Source: Synechococcus sp. A15-62
Lineage (GTDB): Bacteria; Cyanobacteriota; Cyanobacteriia; PCC-6307; Cyanobiaceae
Length of the DNA: 64,000 nucleotides
Reading direction: 5' to 3'
NCBI RefSeq assembly: GCF_014280075.1
Contig: NZ_CP047950.1
Span: 1-64,000, forward strand
Shown here one piece after another: positions 37,264 to 45,220 of this stretch. Both the position numbers and the translations under genes were made by a program. The notes below the pieces were generated by a model. That model did not search any database. It was given only the letters and a program-made list of their open reading frames with translations, and was not told the origin of the DNA. Each line of letters opens with the position of its first letter. Within the stretch, counting starts at the first letter, position 1.

Positions 37264-38892
37264 GTGATTGTTTGTGGGGGCCTGTTGGTGCCGTCAAAAC
37301 CCACATTGACCTGTTGCCTGGATCTCTCTCCAGCAGGACTGATCCGGGTGGTCAGCCCGTTTGACGCGGTGACCCAGTCCCAGTTGCGTCGGATCAAGCC
37401 CAGGGGGCGTTGGATCGGCCCCGGCCATGGCTGGGATTTCCCCTTGGCCGCCGCCGGTGCGCTTCAGCAGACCCTCGGGCGTCGTTTTCCTGTCACCGCT
37501 GCTTTGCAGCAGTGGCTTGATTGGTGCCACCACCCCCTGCCACCGCTACCACCGCATCGGACCCTTGTGGCCGCAGCAGATCTCGACGAAGCTCTGCAGG
37601 ATGGTCGCCGGCCTCTGCGCCATCAACGTTCCGGGGTCCGTTGGCTTCTGGCCCGTCGCGGCGCCGTTCTGGCCGATGAGATGGGGCTGGGGAAGACCCT
37701 CACAGCCCTCTTGGCGGCCCGTGCCCTGATGCGCTGCGCTGAGGTGCGGTTGCTGGTGGTGGCTCCCGTCGGTCTGCACCCTCACTGGCGCCGGGAATCA
37801 GAGGCCCTTGGCGTTGAGCTGGAGTTGGTCAGCTGGGCTCGCCTGCCCGACACCCTGCCGCCTGCGGGAACGCTTCTGGTGGTGGATGAAGCGCATTACG
37901 CCCAGTCGCTTCAGGCGCAGCGCACGGCTGCCTTGCTGCGTCTGGCCCGTCATCCCCGCCTGCGGGCGATCTGGATGCTCACGGGAACCCCAATGAAGAA
38001 CGGTCGCCCGTCTCAGCTGTATCCCCTGCTTGCGGCCATGGACCATCCGATTGCGCGGGATCAACGCCAGTTCGAGGAGCGCTACTGCCAGGGGCACTGG
38101 CGGGAGGGTCGAACCGGCAAACGCTGGCAGGCTTCCGGAGCGAGTCAGTTGGAGGAGCTCCGGCGCTTGAGTCGACCGTTGATCCTGCATCGCCGCAAGC
38201 AGCAGGTGGTGGATCTACCCCCCAAGCGGCGACGTCTACACCCCGTGACGCTGTCGGAGGCTGAGCTCACAGGTTTTGACCATCGTGTCGAGCTGGTGCT
38301 GGATGACTACCGGCGTCGGGCCCGTCTCGGAGAGGTGCGACGGGATGCTGAGCACCTGGCTCTGCTCACCTCCATGCGTCAGATCGCTGCGGAATTCAAA
38401 TTGCCGGCGGCCCAGCAGCTGGTGGAGTCACTGCGCCGGCAAGGCGAGGCGGTGGTGCTGTTCAGTGGCTTTGTGGCCCCATTGCACTTGTTGCAGCACA
38501 CCCTCGGCGGCGAGTTGTTAACCGGTCGCCAGCGCCCAGCTGAACGTCAGGAGAGTGTGGATCGGTTTCAGCAGGGTCAGAACGATTGTCTGCTGGCCAC
38601 CTTCGGCACTGGTGCCCTTGGCTTCACCCTGCACCGGGCCCGTCATGTGGTCTTGCTGGAACGCCCCTGGACGCCAGGTGACCTCGACCAAGCTGAAGAT
38701 CGCTGTCATCGTCTGGGCATGGGGGATGGTCTGACCTGCCATTGGCTGCAGCTCGGCGCAGCGGATCAGCTGGTGGATGGTTTGTTGGCGAGCAAGGCGG
38801 AACGGATCGAGGTGTTGCTGGGCCCCCGGCGCTTGTCGCTGCAACGTCAGTCACTCTCCGCCATGGTGCGGGATTGTTTGCAGGTGCTCTGA
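37264..38892 (+). CDS. SNF2-family DNA helicase/translocase
   Basis: A 542-residue superfamily 2 ATPase starting at GTG. After an N-terminal domain of about 110 residues (possibly HARP-like, with PFDAVTQSQLRRIKPRGRWIG), it shows RHQRSGVRWLLARRGAVLADEMGLGKT (Q motif and Walker A), LVVAPVGLHPHW, VVDEAHYAQS (Walker B), MLTGTPMKNG, and helicase-C motifs LFSGF, LLATFGTGALGFTLHRA and DQAEDRCHRLGM. The layout resembles SMARCAL1/ZRANB3-type annealing helicases. Its role could be fork repair. The 3' end overlaps the convergent lipoprotein gene by 46 bases. Confidence 0.9.
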   Translation: MIVCGGLLVPSKPTLTCCLDLSPAGLIRVVSPFDAVTQSQLRRIKPRGRWIGPGHGWDFPLAAAGALQQTLGRRFPVTAALQQWLDWCHHPLPPLPPHRTLVAAADLDEALQDGRRPLRHQRSGVRWLLARRGAVLADEMGLGKTLTALLAARALMRCAEVRLLVVAPVGLHPHWRRESEALGVELELVSWARLPDTLPPAGTLLVVDEAHYAQSLQAQRTAALLRLARHPRLRAIWMLTGTPMKNGRPSQLYPLLAAMDHPIARDQRQFEERYCQGHWREGRTGKRWQASGASQLEELRRLSRPLILHRRKQQVVDLPPKRRRLHPVTLSEAELTGFDHRVELVLDDYRRRARLGEVRRDAEHLALLTSMRQIAAEFKLPAAQQLVESLRRQGEAVVLFSGFVAPLHLLQHTLGGELLTGRQRPAERQESVDRFQQGQNDCLLATFGTGALGFTLHRARHVVLLERPWTPGDLDQAEDRCHRLGMGDGLTCHWLQLGAADQLVDGLLASKAERIEVLLGPRRLSLQRQSLSAMVRDCLQVL

Positions 38893-39215
38893 CGAACCTG
38901 GAGTTCGTGCTGCAGCATCGGGTCGACGGGTTGTTTCGACTGCTTCAGCAACGAAAGTGCCACCTCGACGTCCTCACAGGCTTTGGCTTGATCGCCGCGC
39001 AGGGTTAGGACAAGGGCTCGGTCACGGTGCAGATCGGCCTGATTCGGCGTCTGCTCGATGGCCTCATCGCAGCGTTCAAACATCAGCTCCAGGTCACGCA
39101 TCCGGAAGTCGCCGAGGCAACTGGAGACGAGTGGCGTTGACGTGTTGGCAGGTGTCGGGGGCTGCTTGCTTTGGCAGCCAGCCATCAACACGGCAGCCAG
39201 GAGAGTTCGCCCCAG
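38847..39215 (-). CDS. Putative TPR-like lipoprotein
   Basis: About 122 residues. The lipobox LLAAVLMAGC follows a short hydrophobic segment, so a lipid-anchored mature protein of about 105 residues is likely. The mature part has TPR-like helices (MFERCDEAIEQTPNQADLHRDRALVLTLRGD). The start is uncertain: the frame has no ATG/GTG before the hydrophobic segment that does not overlap the upstream gene, and CTG 39215 is used here as a best guess. The preceding gene (DUF6554-like) ends just upstream at 39229, so coupled translation is likely. Confidence 0.55.
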   Translation of the reverse strand: MGRTLLAAVLMAGCQSKQPPTPANTSTPLVSSCLGDFRMRDLELMFERCDEAIEQTPNQADLHRDRALVLTLRGDQAKACEDVEVALSLLKQSKQPVDPMLQHELQVRQSTCKQSRTMAESD

Positions 39216-39228
39216 AAGCTTTGGGATC

Positions 39229-39639
39229 TCAGTAGCTGTAACGCGTGGTGTCGTCAGTGCTTTCGATGGTGCTTTCGGTGATGGTTGTGGACTTTCCAAG
39301 GGTGGCAGCTGTGGCTGGTTGGGTGTTTCCGCCGAACAGATCACCAAGGAACTGGCCACAGTCGCGGAAATTGCCGGGGTCGTTGACGACGGCTTCCGTA
39401 ATCATCACCGAGGCATGTTCCGGGGATGTTTTGAACATGCTCCTGCCCTGGCGTTTGATCACGGCGTAGGCGGCATTCCAGCTCACCTTGTGGTCGTTGC
39501 CGCTGGATCGCATATAGCAATAGATCTTGGCTCCCTTGTCTTCAGTGGGTTCGGCCGCTTGCAGGGCTGGCGTAACACTGCTGAAAGCGCCGATCAGGGC
39601 CGCGGCGGAGAGAACCAGCGATGACCTGATGGGACCCAT
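39229..39639 (-). CDS. Exported protein, DUF6554-like
   Basis: A 136-residue protein with signal peptide (SSLVLSAAALIGAFSSVTPALQAAE). The mature part contains AKIYCYMRSSGNDHKVSWNAAYAVIKRQ and NDPGNFRDCGQFLGDLFGG, with two conserved-looking cysteines. I associate this pattern with the marine-picocyanobacterial family DUF6554, unverified. The C-terminus is a Ser/Thr-rich tail (TITESTIESTDDTTRYSY). It sits upstream of the lipoprotein gene with its stop within 14 bases of that gene's start. Confidence 0.75.
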   Translation of the reverse strand: MGPIRSSLVLSAAALIGAFSSVTPALQAAEPTEDKGAKIYCYMRSSGNDHKVSWNAAYAVIKRQGRSMFKTSPEHASVMITEAVVNDPGNFRDCGQFLGDLFGGNTQPATAATLGKSTTITESTIESTDDTTRYSY

Positions 39640-39672
39640 GATGTCAGTTGTGGAGTGGCCCCAAGGTATCGA

Positions 39673-40203
39673 TCAGCTTCCGGCTGTCGAGGGCACGATC
39701 AGTCGTACCACCAACGGCAGCACCAGCAGCACGGTGATTAGCCGCACGGCATGGAGGGCGGCCACCGCGGCACCAACACCGAATTCGGCACCGACGAGGC
39801 TCATGCCGCTGATTCCCCCTGGGGCAGCACCAAGCAAGGCCACGATGGGGTCGATGCCGAGCAGTCGGCTGGTCCAGAGGCCGACGACCAGTCCTGTCAG
39901 CACCAGTGCCAGGGTGATCAGAATCGCTGGCTTCCAGAGGAGTTGCAGCTGCTCCAATGATGCTCGCGTCAGGCCGGTTCCAATCACAGTGCCGATGCTG
40001 ATCTCAAGCACCGTGCGCGTTCCCTGTGGCCAGGTTGCTGGTTCCAACTGGCCACTCATGCTGACGATGCCAGCACCCAGTAGAGCTCCAGCAAGAGGTG
40101 CGGCGGGAATGCCGCTGAACAGAGCCAGTAGTCCGATGGCGGTTCCCGCCAACAGGTAGAGCGCCAGCGTCGCCAAGGAAGGCATCTGTCTCGATCGCGT
40201 CAT
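39673..40203 (-). CDS. AbrB-family (PF05145-type) membrane protein, single unit
   Basis: A 176-residue polytopic membrane protein from ATG 40203. Hydrophobic helices include LALYLLAGTAIGLLALFSG, PLAGALLGAGIVSMSG, ILITLALVLTGLVVGLWTS and the C-terminal LITVLLVLPLVVRLIVP. The LLGAAPGGISGMSLVGAEFG sequence is the signature of the AbrB transport/regulator-like family. Typical family members are duplicated and about 350 residues, so this is a half-size version containing one unit. The function may be transport, not transcription regulation. Confidence 0.8.
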   Translation of the reverse strand: MTRSRQMPSLATLALYLLAGTAIGLLALFSGIPAAPLAGALLGAGIVSMSGQLEPATWPQGTRTVLEISIGTVIGTGLTRASLEQLQLLWKPAILITLALVLTGLVVGLWTSRLLGIDPIVALLGAAPGGISGMSLVGAEFGVGAAVAALHAVRLITVLLVLPLVVRLIVPSTAGS

Positions 40204-40269
40204 GTCTGCTTGATCTTGAGACAGCGGCGTTCCTGTGTTGTCATCAGCGCAACCACCAGCTTTTCGGTG

Positions 40270-40593
40270 ATGACGTCCTCCGTGTCCTTTCGGATCACCC
40301 GCACTGCGGAAGATCTCGCGCAAACCATCACGGCTCTATCGCAGCGCTTGGTGAAACTGGAACAGCGTCAGGAAGCGCTTGAGCTCCAAATGCGCCAGCA
40401 GCAGAAGGATCTGAATGCTGTCCCCAACGAAGAGATTTCCACCCTGGAGGGCGTTGAAGCTCTGTTGCGGGAAACGCGTGAGCTTTTGGACAGCACAGCT
40501 CCGATCACAGAGCCTGAAATGGCTGAAGACTCCTCTCAGCACGATTCCTGGGGTCAGGAGGCCGAAACGGAAGCGAGCTGCGATGTCGCGTAG
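40270..40593 (+). CDS. Coiled-coil hypothetical protein
   Basis: A 107-residue protein from ATG 40270. The region about residues 10-75 is a charged coiled coil (ITALSQRLVKLEQRQEALELQMRQQQ), followed by an acidic tail rich in Glu/Ser. I recognise no family. The gene is divergent from the AbrB-family gene by 66 bases and is followed closely by other small genes on the same strand. Confidence 0.65.
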   Translation: MTSSVSFRITRTAEDLAQTITALSQRLVKLEQRQEALELQMRQQQKDLNAVPNEEISTLEGVEALLRETRELLDSTAPITEPEMAEDSSQHDSWGQEAETEASCDVA

Positions 40594-40631
40594 GGGTGGC
40601 GCCCGGTGCCAAAATAAAAAGAAAGGCAACT

Positions 40632-40850
40632 ATGGCGATCACCATCCCTGCCTCCAATGCTTGTGCTTCTCGCACCTTGCATGGCATGACCATCTGGACC
40701 CGGTCAGGTTTTCTTGAAGGGGGGCATCAGCTCGAGAAGCTGGAGTTTGCGCTTGCTCTTGCTGAAGCCAAAGGCGATCAACGCCGCTGCTCTCAGTTGC
40801 GGGACCGGATTGCCGATCTGGGTGGCAACGCTGAAGAACCAGGCACCTGA
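40632..40850 (+). CDS. Small hypothetical protein
   Basis: A 72-residue protein from ATG 40632, chosen because a GAAAGG ribosome-binding motif (40621-40626) lies 5 bases upstream. An in-frame GTG at 40596 lacks this. The sequence is MAITIPASNACASRTLHGM at the start with a C-terminal helix LEKLEFALALAEAKGDQRRC and LRDRIADLGG. I recognise no domain. It probably belongs to a set of lineage-specific small genes. Confidence 0.6.
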   Translation: MAITIPASNACASRTLHGMTIWTRSGFLEGGHQLEKLEFALALAEAKGDQRRCSQLRDRIADLGGNAEEPGT

Positions 40851-40960
40851 GCTGACTTCAAGCAATCAAACGGTTGTTGTTCAGCAGCTCGGAGTTTCGC
40901 GTCTGAGATGGTTTAAATATCAATTAGAGCTATGGTTTTGTTGATAAAGGGATTCGAACG

Positions 40961-41182
40961 TTGGCCCTGACGCTTACGACGACAAAACAATCTGAGACGG
41001 CTGCTCAACAACGTCAGGATCACGAAACTGCAGCCCAAGCCTTGTTTGCAAGTGCTCGTCAATGTGCAGAGGATGGCCGGATCAATGAAGCGGGTTCGTT
41101 GATCTTGCAGGCCTTGTGGCACGAGCGACGTGCTGGTTCTGCCGGACCTCAGGTTCTTCAGCTCGTCAAGTCTCGTTCTTGA
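40961..41182 (+). CDS. Small alanine-rich hypothetical protein
   Basis: A 73-residue protein from TTG 40961, with AAGGGA about 10 bases upstream as a possible ribosome-binding site. It reads like one or two helical hairpins of TPR-like spacing: AAQALFASARQCAEDGRINEAGSLILQALWHERRAGS. I recognise no family. It ends 22 bases before the 3' end of the convergent tRNA. Confidence 0.5.
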   Translation: MALTLTTTKQSETAAQQRQDHETAAQALFASARQCAEDGRINEAGSLILQALWHERRAGSAGPQVLQLVKSRS

Positions 41183-41204
41183 TGAAATCCTGAAATTTGT
41201 TCAA

Positions 41205-41275
41205 GCGGGTGACCGGACTCGAACCGGCGACGTTCAGCTTGGGAAGCTGACATTCTACCACTGAATTACACCCGC
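41205..41275 (-). tRNA. tRNA-Gly (anticodon CCC)
   Basis: On the minus strand the sequence folds as a 71-base tRNA with acceptor stem GCGGGTG/CACCCGC, D arm TTCAGTGGTAGAA, anticodon stem TCAGC/GCTGA with loop TTCCCAA giving anticodon CCC, and T arm GCCGGTTCGAGTCCGGT. No CCA is encoded. It reads GGG glycine codons. No intron is present. Confidence 0.93.
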
Positions 41276-41278
41276 AAA

Positions 41279-41300
41279 GTGGCGAGATCGCTCTCGCCAC
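41279..41300 (-). terminator. 9-bp hairpin between aminotransferase gene and tRNA-Gly
   Basis: A perfect 9-bp stem GTGGCGAGA / TCTCGCCAC with 4-base loop TCGC lies 8 bases after the class V aminotransferase stop and 3 bases upstream of the tRNA. It is followed on the minus strand only by TTTGC, a weak U-run. It may end the aminotransferase transcript or set the tRNA 5' boundary. Confidence 0.5.
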
Positions 41301-41307
41301 CTGTGTT

Positions 41308-42456
41308 TTAGCCCAGAGCAGCCGAGGCTGCAGCGACACCTGCTCCCATGCTGCCTTTGTGCAGGCCGAGGGACTGAAGGGTGGCCTCAATCGCAGCGAC
41401 TGCGGTCAGAACATCCCGGTCGCAGACATAGCCCAGATGGCCGACACGGAACACCTGACCTTTCAGATGGTCTTGTCCTCCAGCCAAAAGAATGTCGAAT
41501 TTCTCCTTCACGGCCTTGCGTAGCTGTTCGGCGTCGATGCCTTCGGGAGCCACCGCGGTGATGGCCGGGCTGCCGCAACCCTCGGCGGCAAACAGGGGCA
41601 AGCCCATGGCCTTCATGCCTGCCTGGGCGGCGGCGCGATGGCGGGCGTGGCGGGCAAAAATCTCCTCCAGGCCTTCCTTCTGCATCATGTCCAGAGCAGC
41701 TTCCAGGCCGAAGTAGAGGTTCACGGCCGGTGTGAAGGGGTTGCTGTCCTTCGCCGCTGTTTTCCGGTAGGGGCCCAGATCCAGATAAAACTTGGGCAGA
41801 TCGGAGCGCTCGTAGGCCTCCCAGGCCCGTGCGCTCATGGCCACAAAACTGAGGCCCGGCGGAAGCATGTAGCCCTTTTGTGCGCCTGAAGCCACCACAT
41901 CCAGTCCCCAGGCGTCCATGGGCACATTGGTGGCACCCAGGCTGGTGACGCAGTCCGCCAGGGTCAGCGCCGTGCCGTGGGCCTTCACGTGACGGGCAAT
42001 GCTCTCCAGGTCATTGATCACCCCTGTCGAGGTTTCCGAGTGGGTGAGGATCACGGCCTTGATCGCTTTGGCGCTGTCGGCTTCCAATGCCGAGCGGAAG
42101 GCCTCCGGATCGAGGGGCTGGCCCCACTCCGCCTTGATCACCTCAACATCCAGTCCGTAAGCGCGGGCCACCTTGACCCAGCGTTCGCCGAATTTGCCGT
42201 TGTCACCGCAGAGCACCTTGTCGCCGCGGCTGAGGGTGTTGATGATTCCCGCCTCCATGGCGGCGGTGCCGCTGCCGGTGATCACCAGCACGTCGCTCGT
42301 CGTCTGGTGCAACCACTTGAGCTGTTCGGTGGTGCGCCGCACGATGGCCTGGAACTCCCCGCTGCGGTGGCCAATGGGGTGACGACCCATGGCCTTCAGC
42401 ACCGTTTCCGGCACCGGGGTGGGGCCCGGAATCATCAGGGTGAGCTTGTCCTGCAT
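41308..42456 (-). CDS. Class V aminotransferase (alanine/serine-glyoxylate type)
   Basis: A 382-residue PLP enzyme. It begins LTLMIPGPTPVPETVLKAM and contains ITGSGTAAMEAGIINTLSRGD, THSETSTGVINDLESI, and the Schiff-base lysine in DVVASGAQKGYMLPPGL. This fits the alanine-glyoxylate or serine-glyoxylate aminotransferase group, useful in photorespiratory glycolate metabolism. Cyanobacterial homologues have also been called soluble-hydrogenase small subunit, a historical misannotation. It has its own promoter, being divergent from cbiD by 38 bases. Confidence 0.9.
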   Translation of the reverse strand: MQDKLTLMIPGPTPVPETVLKAMGRHPIGHRSGEFQAIVRRTTEQLKWLHQTTSDVLVITGSGTAAMEAGIINTLSRGDKVLCGDNGKFGERWVKVARAYGLDVEVIKAEWGQPLDPEAFRSALEADSAKAIKAVILTHSETSTGVINDLESIARHVKAHGTALTLADCVTSLGATNVPMDAWGLDVVASGAQKGYMLPPGLSFVAMSARAWEAYERSDLPKFYLDLGPYRKTAAKDSNPFTPAVNLYFGLEAALDMMQKEGLEEIFARHARHRAAAQAGMKAMGLPLFAAEGCGSPAITAVAPEGIDAEQLRKAVKEKFDILLAGGQDHLKGQVFRVGHLGYVCDRDVLTAVAAIEATLQSLGLHKGSMGAGVAAASAALG

Positions 42457-42494
42457 GGCGCGGGGGATGCCAATCGGCGACTCTAGAAAACAGC

Positions 42495-43601
42495 TTGTCT
42501 GGTTCCATCGCTCCCTCTATCCCTGGATTGACCCTGCCGGTGTGGGTGGCGGCGGCGGCGAAGGCAGCCCTGCATGTGTTGCTTGATGAGCCGTTCAACG
42601 CTGAGCAGCAGTTGAATCAGGGATCGGATCGACCCTCTTTGCAGGTGCCTGTCTGCTCAGCGGCTCCTCTCGCCCCAGGGGAGGCCCTGGGCATCAGCCG
42701 CTGTGATCCAGGGCCTGGCCTTGATCTGACGAGGGATCTTGAGGTCTGGGTGCGGGTGGCCTGGATCGCGGCATCCCAGCCGTTGCTTGAGCTGCAGCCC
42801 GGAGAAGGTGTGGGCCGGTTCGGTCCCGAGGGAGACATCTGTCTCTCCGGTTTCGCCCGTGAGCTGCTGGAGCGCAATTTGCTTCCCCTGCTGCCACCCG
42901 GTCGGGGCCTGATGGTGCAGCCAATTCTTCCGCGGGGCCGCTCCCTGGCCCAACGCACCAGCAACGCCGCCTTCGGCGTCGTTGCTGGTCTGGCCTTGAT
43001 TGGCACCCAGGCGGAGGTGCAGCGCAGCGCAGCGCCGGATCAGCTGCAGGAGGTGCTTGCCGAGCTGGAGGCACGCGCTGCGGATCCAGCGTTTCAGGGA
43101 CGCCTCGTTCTGGTGATCGGTGAGAACGGCTTGGATCTGGCCCGTCAGAAAGGTTTGGGGCCTGTGCTCAAGGTGGGGAACTGGGTCGGACCGGTGCTGG
43201 TGGCCGCGGCGGAGGCTGGTGTCCGTGACCTGCTGCTGCTCGGTTACCACGGCAAATTGATCAAGTTGGCCGGCGGCATCTTTCACACCCATCACCACCT
43301 GGCCGATGGCCGTTTGGAGGTGCTGGTGGCGCTAGGGCTGGATGCCGGCCTGTCGACGGCTGAATTGCTGCAATGTCGCGGCGCTGCCTCGGTTGAGGAG
43401 GCCTTTCAGGCGCTGGATGCCGATCAAGCCAGGGCACTCGGGCAGCATCTGGCGGCGATGGTGGAGCGGCGCAGCCAGTCCTATGTGGATCGCTACGGCG
43501 CCTGGTCGATGCGGATTAGTGCTGCCCTGTTCGACCGGAGCCGCACCCTGCGCTGGTGGGGACCGGAGGCGGAGAAGCGCTTCTTTACATTGAGGGATTG
43601 A
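42495..43601 (+). CDS. cbiD: Cobalt-precorrin-5B C1-methyltransferase CbiD
   Basis: Methylates C-1 of the corrin ring in the anaerobic cobalamin pathway. The 368-residue protein starts at TTG with [19 protein letters not shown]. The family-typical [27 protein letters not shown], the central [10 protein letters not shown]-like [14 protein letters not shown] region, and the C-terminal [26 protein letters not shown] are all there. The marine-cyanobacterial product is usually pseudocobalamin. The gene's end overlaps non-essential upstream sequence of guaA, whose true start is 33 bases downstream. Confidence 0.93.
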   Translation: MSGSIAPSIPGLTLPVWVAAAAKAALHVLLDEPFNAEQQLNQGSDRPSLQVPVCSAAPLAPGEALGISRCDPGPGLDLTRDLEVWVRVAWIAASQPLLELQPGEGVGRFGPEGDICLSGFARELLERNLLPLLPPGRGLMVQPILPRGRSLAQRTSNAAFGVVAGLALIGTQAEVQRSAAPDQLQEVLAELEARAADPAFQGRLVLVIGENGLDLARQKGLGPVLKVGNWVGPVLVAAAEAGVRDLLLLGYHGKLIKLAGGIFHTHHHLADGRLEVLVALGLDAGLSTAELLQCRGAASVEEAFQALDADQARALGQHLAAMVERRSQSYVDRYGAWSMRISAALFDRSRTLRWWGPEAEKRFFTLRD

Positions 43602-43633
43602 CGCTCGTCTGCGAGCGGTACCTCCCAGGATCG

Positions 43634-45220
43634 ATGTCCCAGCCCTCGTCCGACACTCAGCGTCAGCCGGCCATCGTCATTCTTGATTTCGGTTCCCAGT
43701 ATTCGGAACTGATTGCCCGACGCGTGCGCGAGACCGAGGTGTTCTCGGTGGTGCTCGGTTACAGCACTTCGGCCGAGGAGCTGCGACGTATGGCCCCGAA
43801 GGGAATCATCCTCAGCGGTGGCCCCAGTTCCGTGTATGCCGAACATGCGCCGCTCTGCGATCCCGGCATCTGGGATCTGGGCATACCCGTGCTGGGGGTT
43901 TGCTACGGGATGCAGCTGATGGTGCAGCAGCTTGGGGGCGTTGTGGAAGCCGCCACGGGCAAGGCCGAATACGGCAAGGCTCCCCTGGAAGTGGATGACC
44001 CAACGGACCTGCTCACCAACGTCGACAACGGCTCGACGATGTGGATGAGCCATGGCGACTCGGTGAAGGCCCTCCCCGAGGGGTTTGTGCGCTTGGCCCA
44101 CACCGCCAACACCCCGGAAGCGGCGGTGGCGCACCTGCAACGCAAGCTCTACGGCGTGCAGTTCCACCCCGAGGTGGTGCATTCCACCTGCGGCATGGCC
44201 CTGATCCGCAATTTCGTTTATCACGTTTGCGGTTGTGATCCGGATTGGACCACCGCGGCATTCATCGATGAAGCCGTTGCCCTGGTTCGGGAGCAGGTGG
44301 GCGACAAACGCGTCCTGCTGGCCCTCTCCGGCGGTGTGGATTCATCCACTCTCGCCTTTCTGCTGAAGAAGGCGATCGGTGATCAGCTCACCTGCATGTT
44401 CATCGATCAGGGCTTCATGCGGAAGGGTGAGCCCGAATTCCTCATGGACTTCTTCGATCGGAAGTTCAACATCCATGTGGAGTACATCAATGCGCGCCAG
44501 CGGTTCATCGGCAAGCTGAAGGGAATCACCGATCCGGAGGAGAAGCGCAAGATCATCGGCACCGAGTTCATCCGGGTGTTCGAAGAGGAGAGCAAGCGCC
44601 TCGGACCCTTTGATTACCTGGCCCAGGGAACGCTTTACCCCGATGTGATTGAAAGTGCCGGCACCAACGTTGATCCCAAGACGGGTGAACGGGTTGCCGT
44701 GAAGATCAAGAGCCACCACAACGTGGGCGGCCTGCCCAAGGATCTTCAGTTCAAGCTGGTGGAGCCCCTGCGCAAGCTGTTCAAGGATGAAGTGCGCAAG
44801 GTGGGCCGCAGCCTCGGTCTGCCCGAGGAAATTGTGCGCCGCCATCCCTTCCCGGGGCCTGGTCTAGCCATCCGGATCCTGGGTGAAGTCACCGACGAAA
44901 AGCTGGATTGTCTGCGTGATGCCGACTTGATTGTTCGCCAGGAAATCAAGGAGGCAGGGCTGTATCACGACATCTGGCAGGCCTTTGCGGTGCTGCTGCC
45001 GGTGCGTTCCGTTGGGGTGATGGGCGACAAGCGCACCTATGCCTGGCCGATCGTTCTGCGTTGCGTGTCCAGTGAGGACGGCATGACCGCCGATTGGTCC
45101 CGCCTCCCCTACGACCTGATGGAAACCATTTCCAATCGGATCGTGAATGAGGTGAAGGGGGTGAACCGGGTGGTGCTCGACATCACCAGCAAGCCCCCCG
45201 GCACGATCGAGTGGGAATAG
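43634..45220 (+). CDS. guaA: GMP synthase (glutamine-hydrolysing)
   Basis: Converts XMP to GMP. From ATG 43634 the protein has 528 residues. The glutaminase domain has the nucleophile in [11 protein letters not shown] and the His/Glu of [12 protein letters not shown]. The ATP pyrophosphatase domain shows [17 protein letters not shown]. The dimerisation domain ends in [13 protein letters not shown]. All catalytic residues are present. The last 12 bases (GAGTGGGAATAG) are the best-known part of this gene as an integration target, and an AT-rich segment starts straight after the stop. Confidence 0.96.
   Translation: MSQPSSDTQRQPAIVILDFGSQYSELIARRVRETEVFSVVLGYSTSAEELRRMAPKGIILSGGPSSVYAEHAPLCDPGIWDLGIPVLGVCYGMQLMVQQLGGVVEAATGKAEYGKAPLEVDDPTDLLTNVDNGSTMWMSHGDSVKALPEGFVRLAHTANTPEAAVAHLQRKLYGVQFHPEVVHSTCGMALIRNFVYHVCGCDPDWTTAAFIDEAVALVREQVGDKRVLLALSGGVDSSTLAFLLKKAIGDQLTCMFIDQGFMRKGEPEFLMDFFDRKFNIHVEYINARQRFIGKLKGITDPEEKRKIIGTEFIRVFEEESKRLGPFDYLAQGTLYPDVIESAGTNVDPKTGERVAVKIKSHHNVGGLPKDLQFKLVEPLRKLFKDEVRKVGRSLGLPEEIVRRHPFPGPGLAIRILGEVTDEKLDCLRDADLIVRQEIKEAGLYHDIWQAFAVLLPVRSVGVMGDKRTYAWPIVLRCVSSEDGMTADWSRLPYDLMETISNRIVNEVKGVNRVVLDITSKPPGTIEWE

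Noticed and set aside
37119-37397. A 92-codon minus-strand frame across the helicase start
   Set aside because: It overlaps both the HNH start and the helicase N-terminus out of frame and shows no family features.
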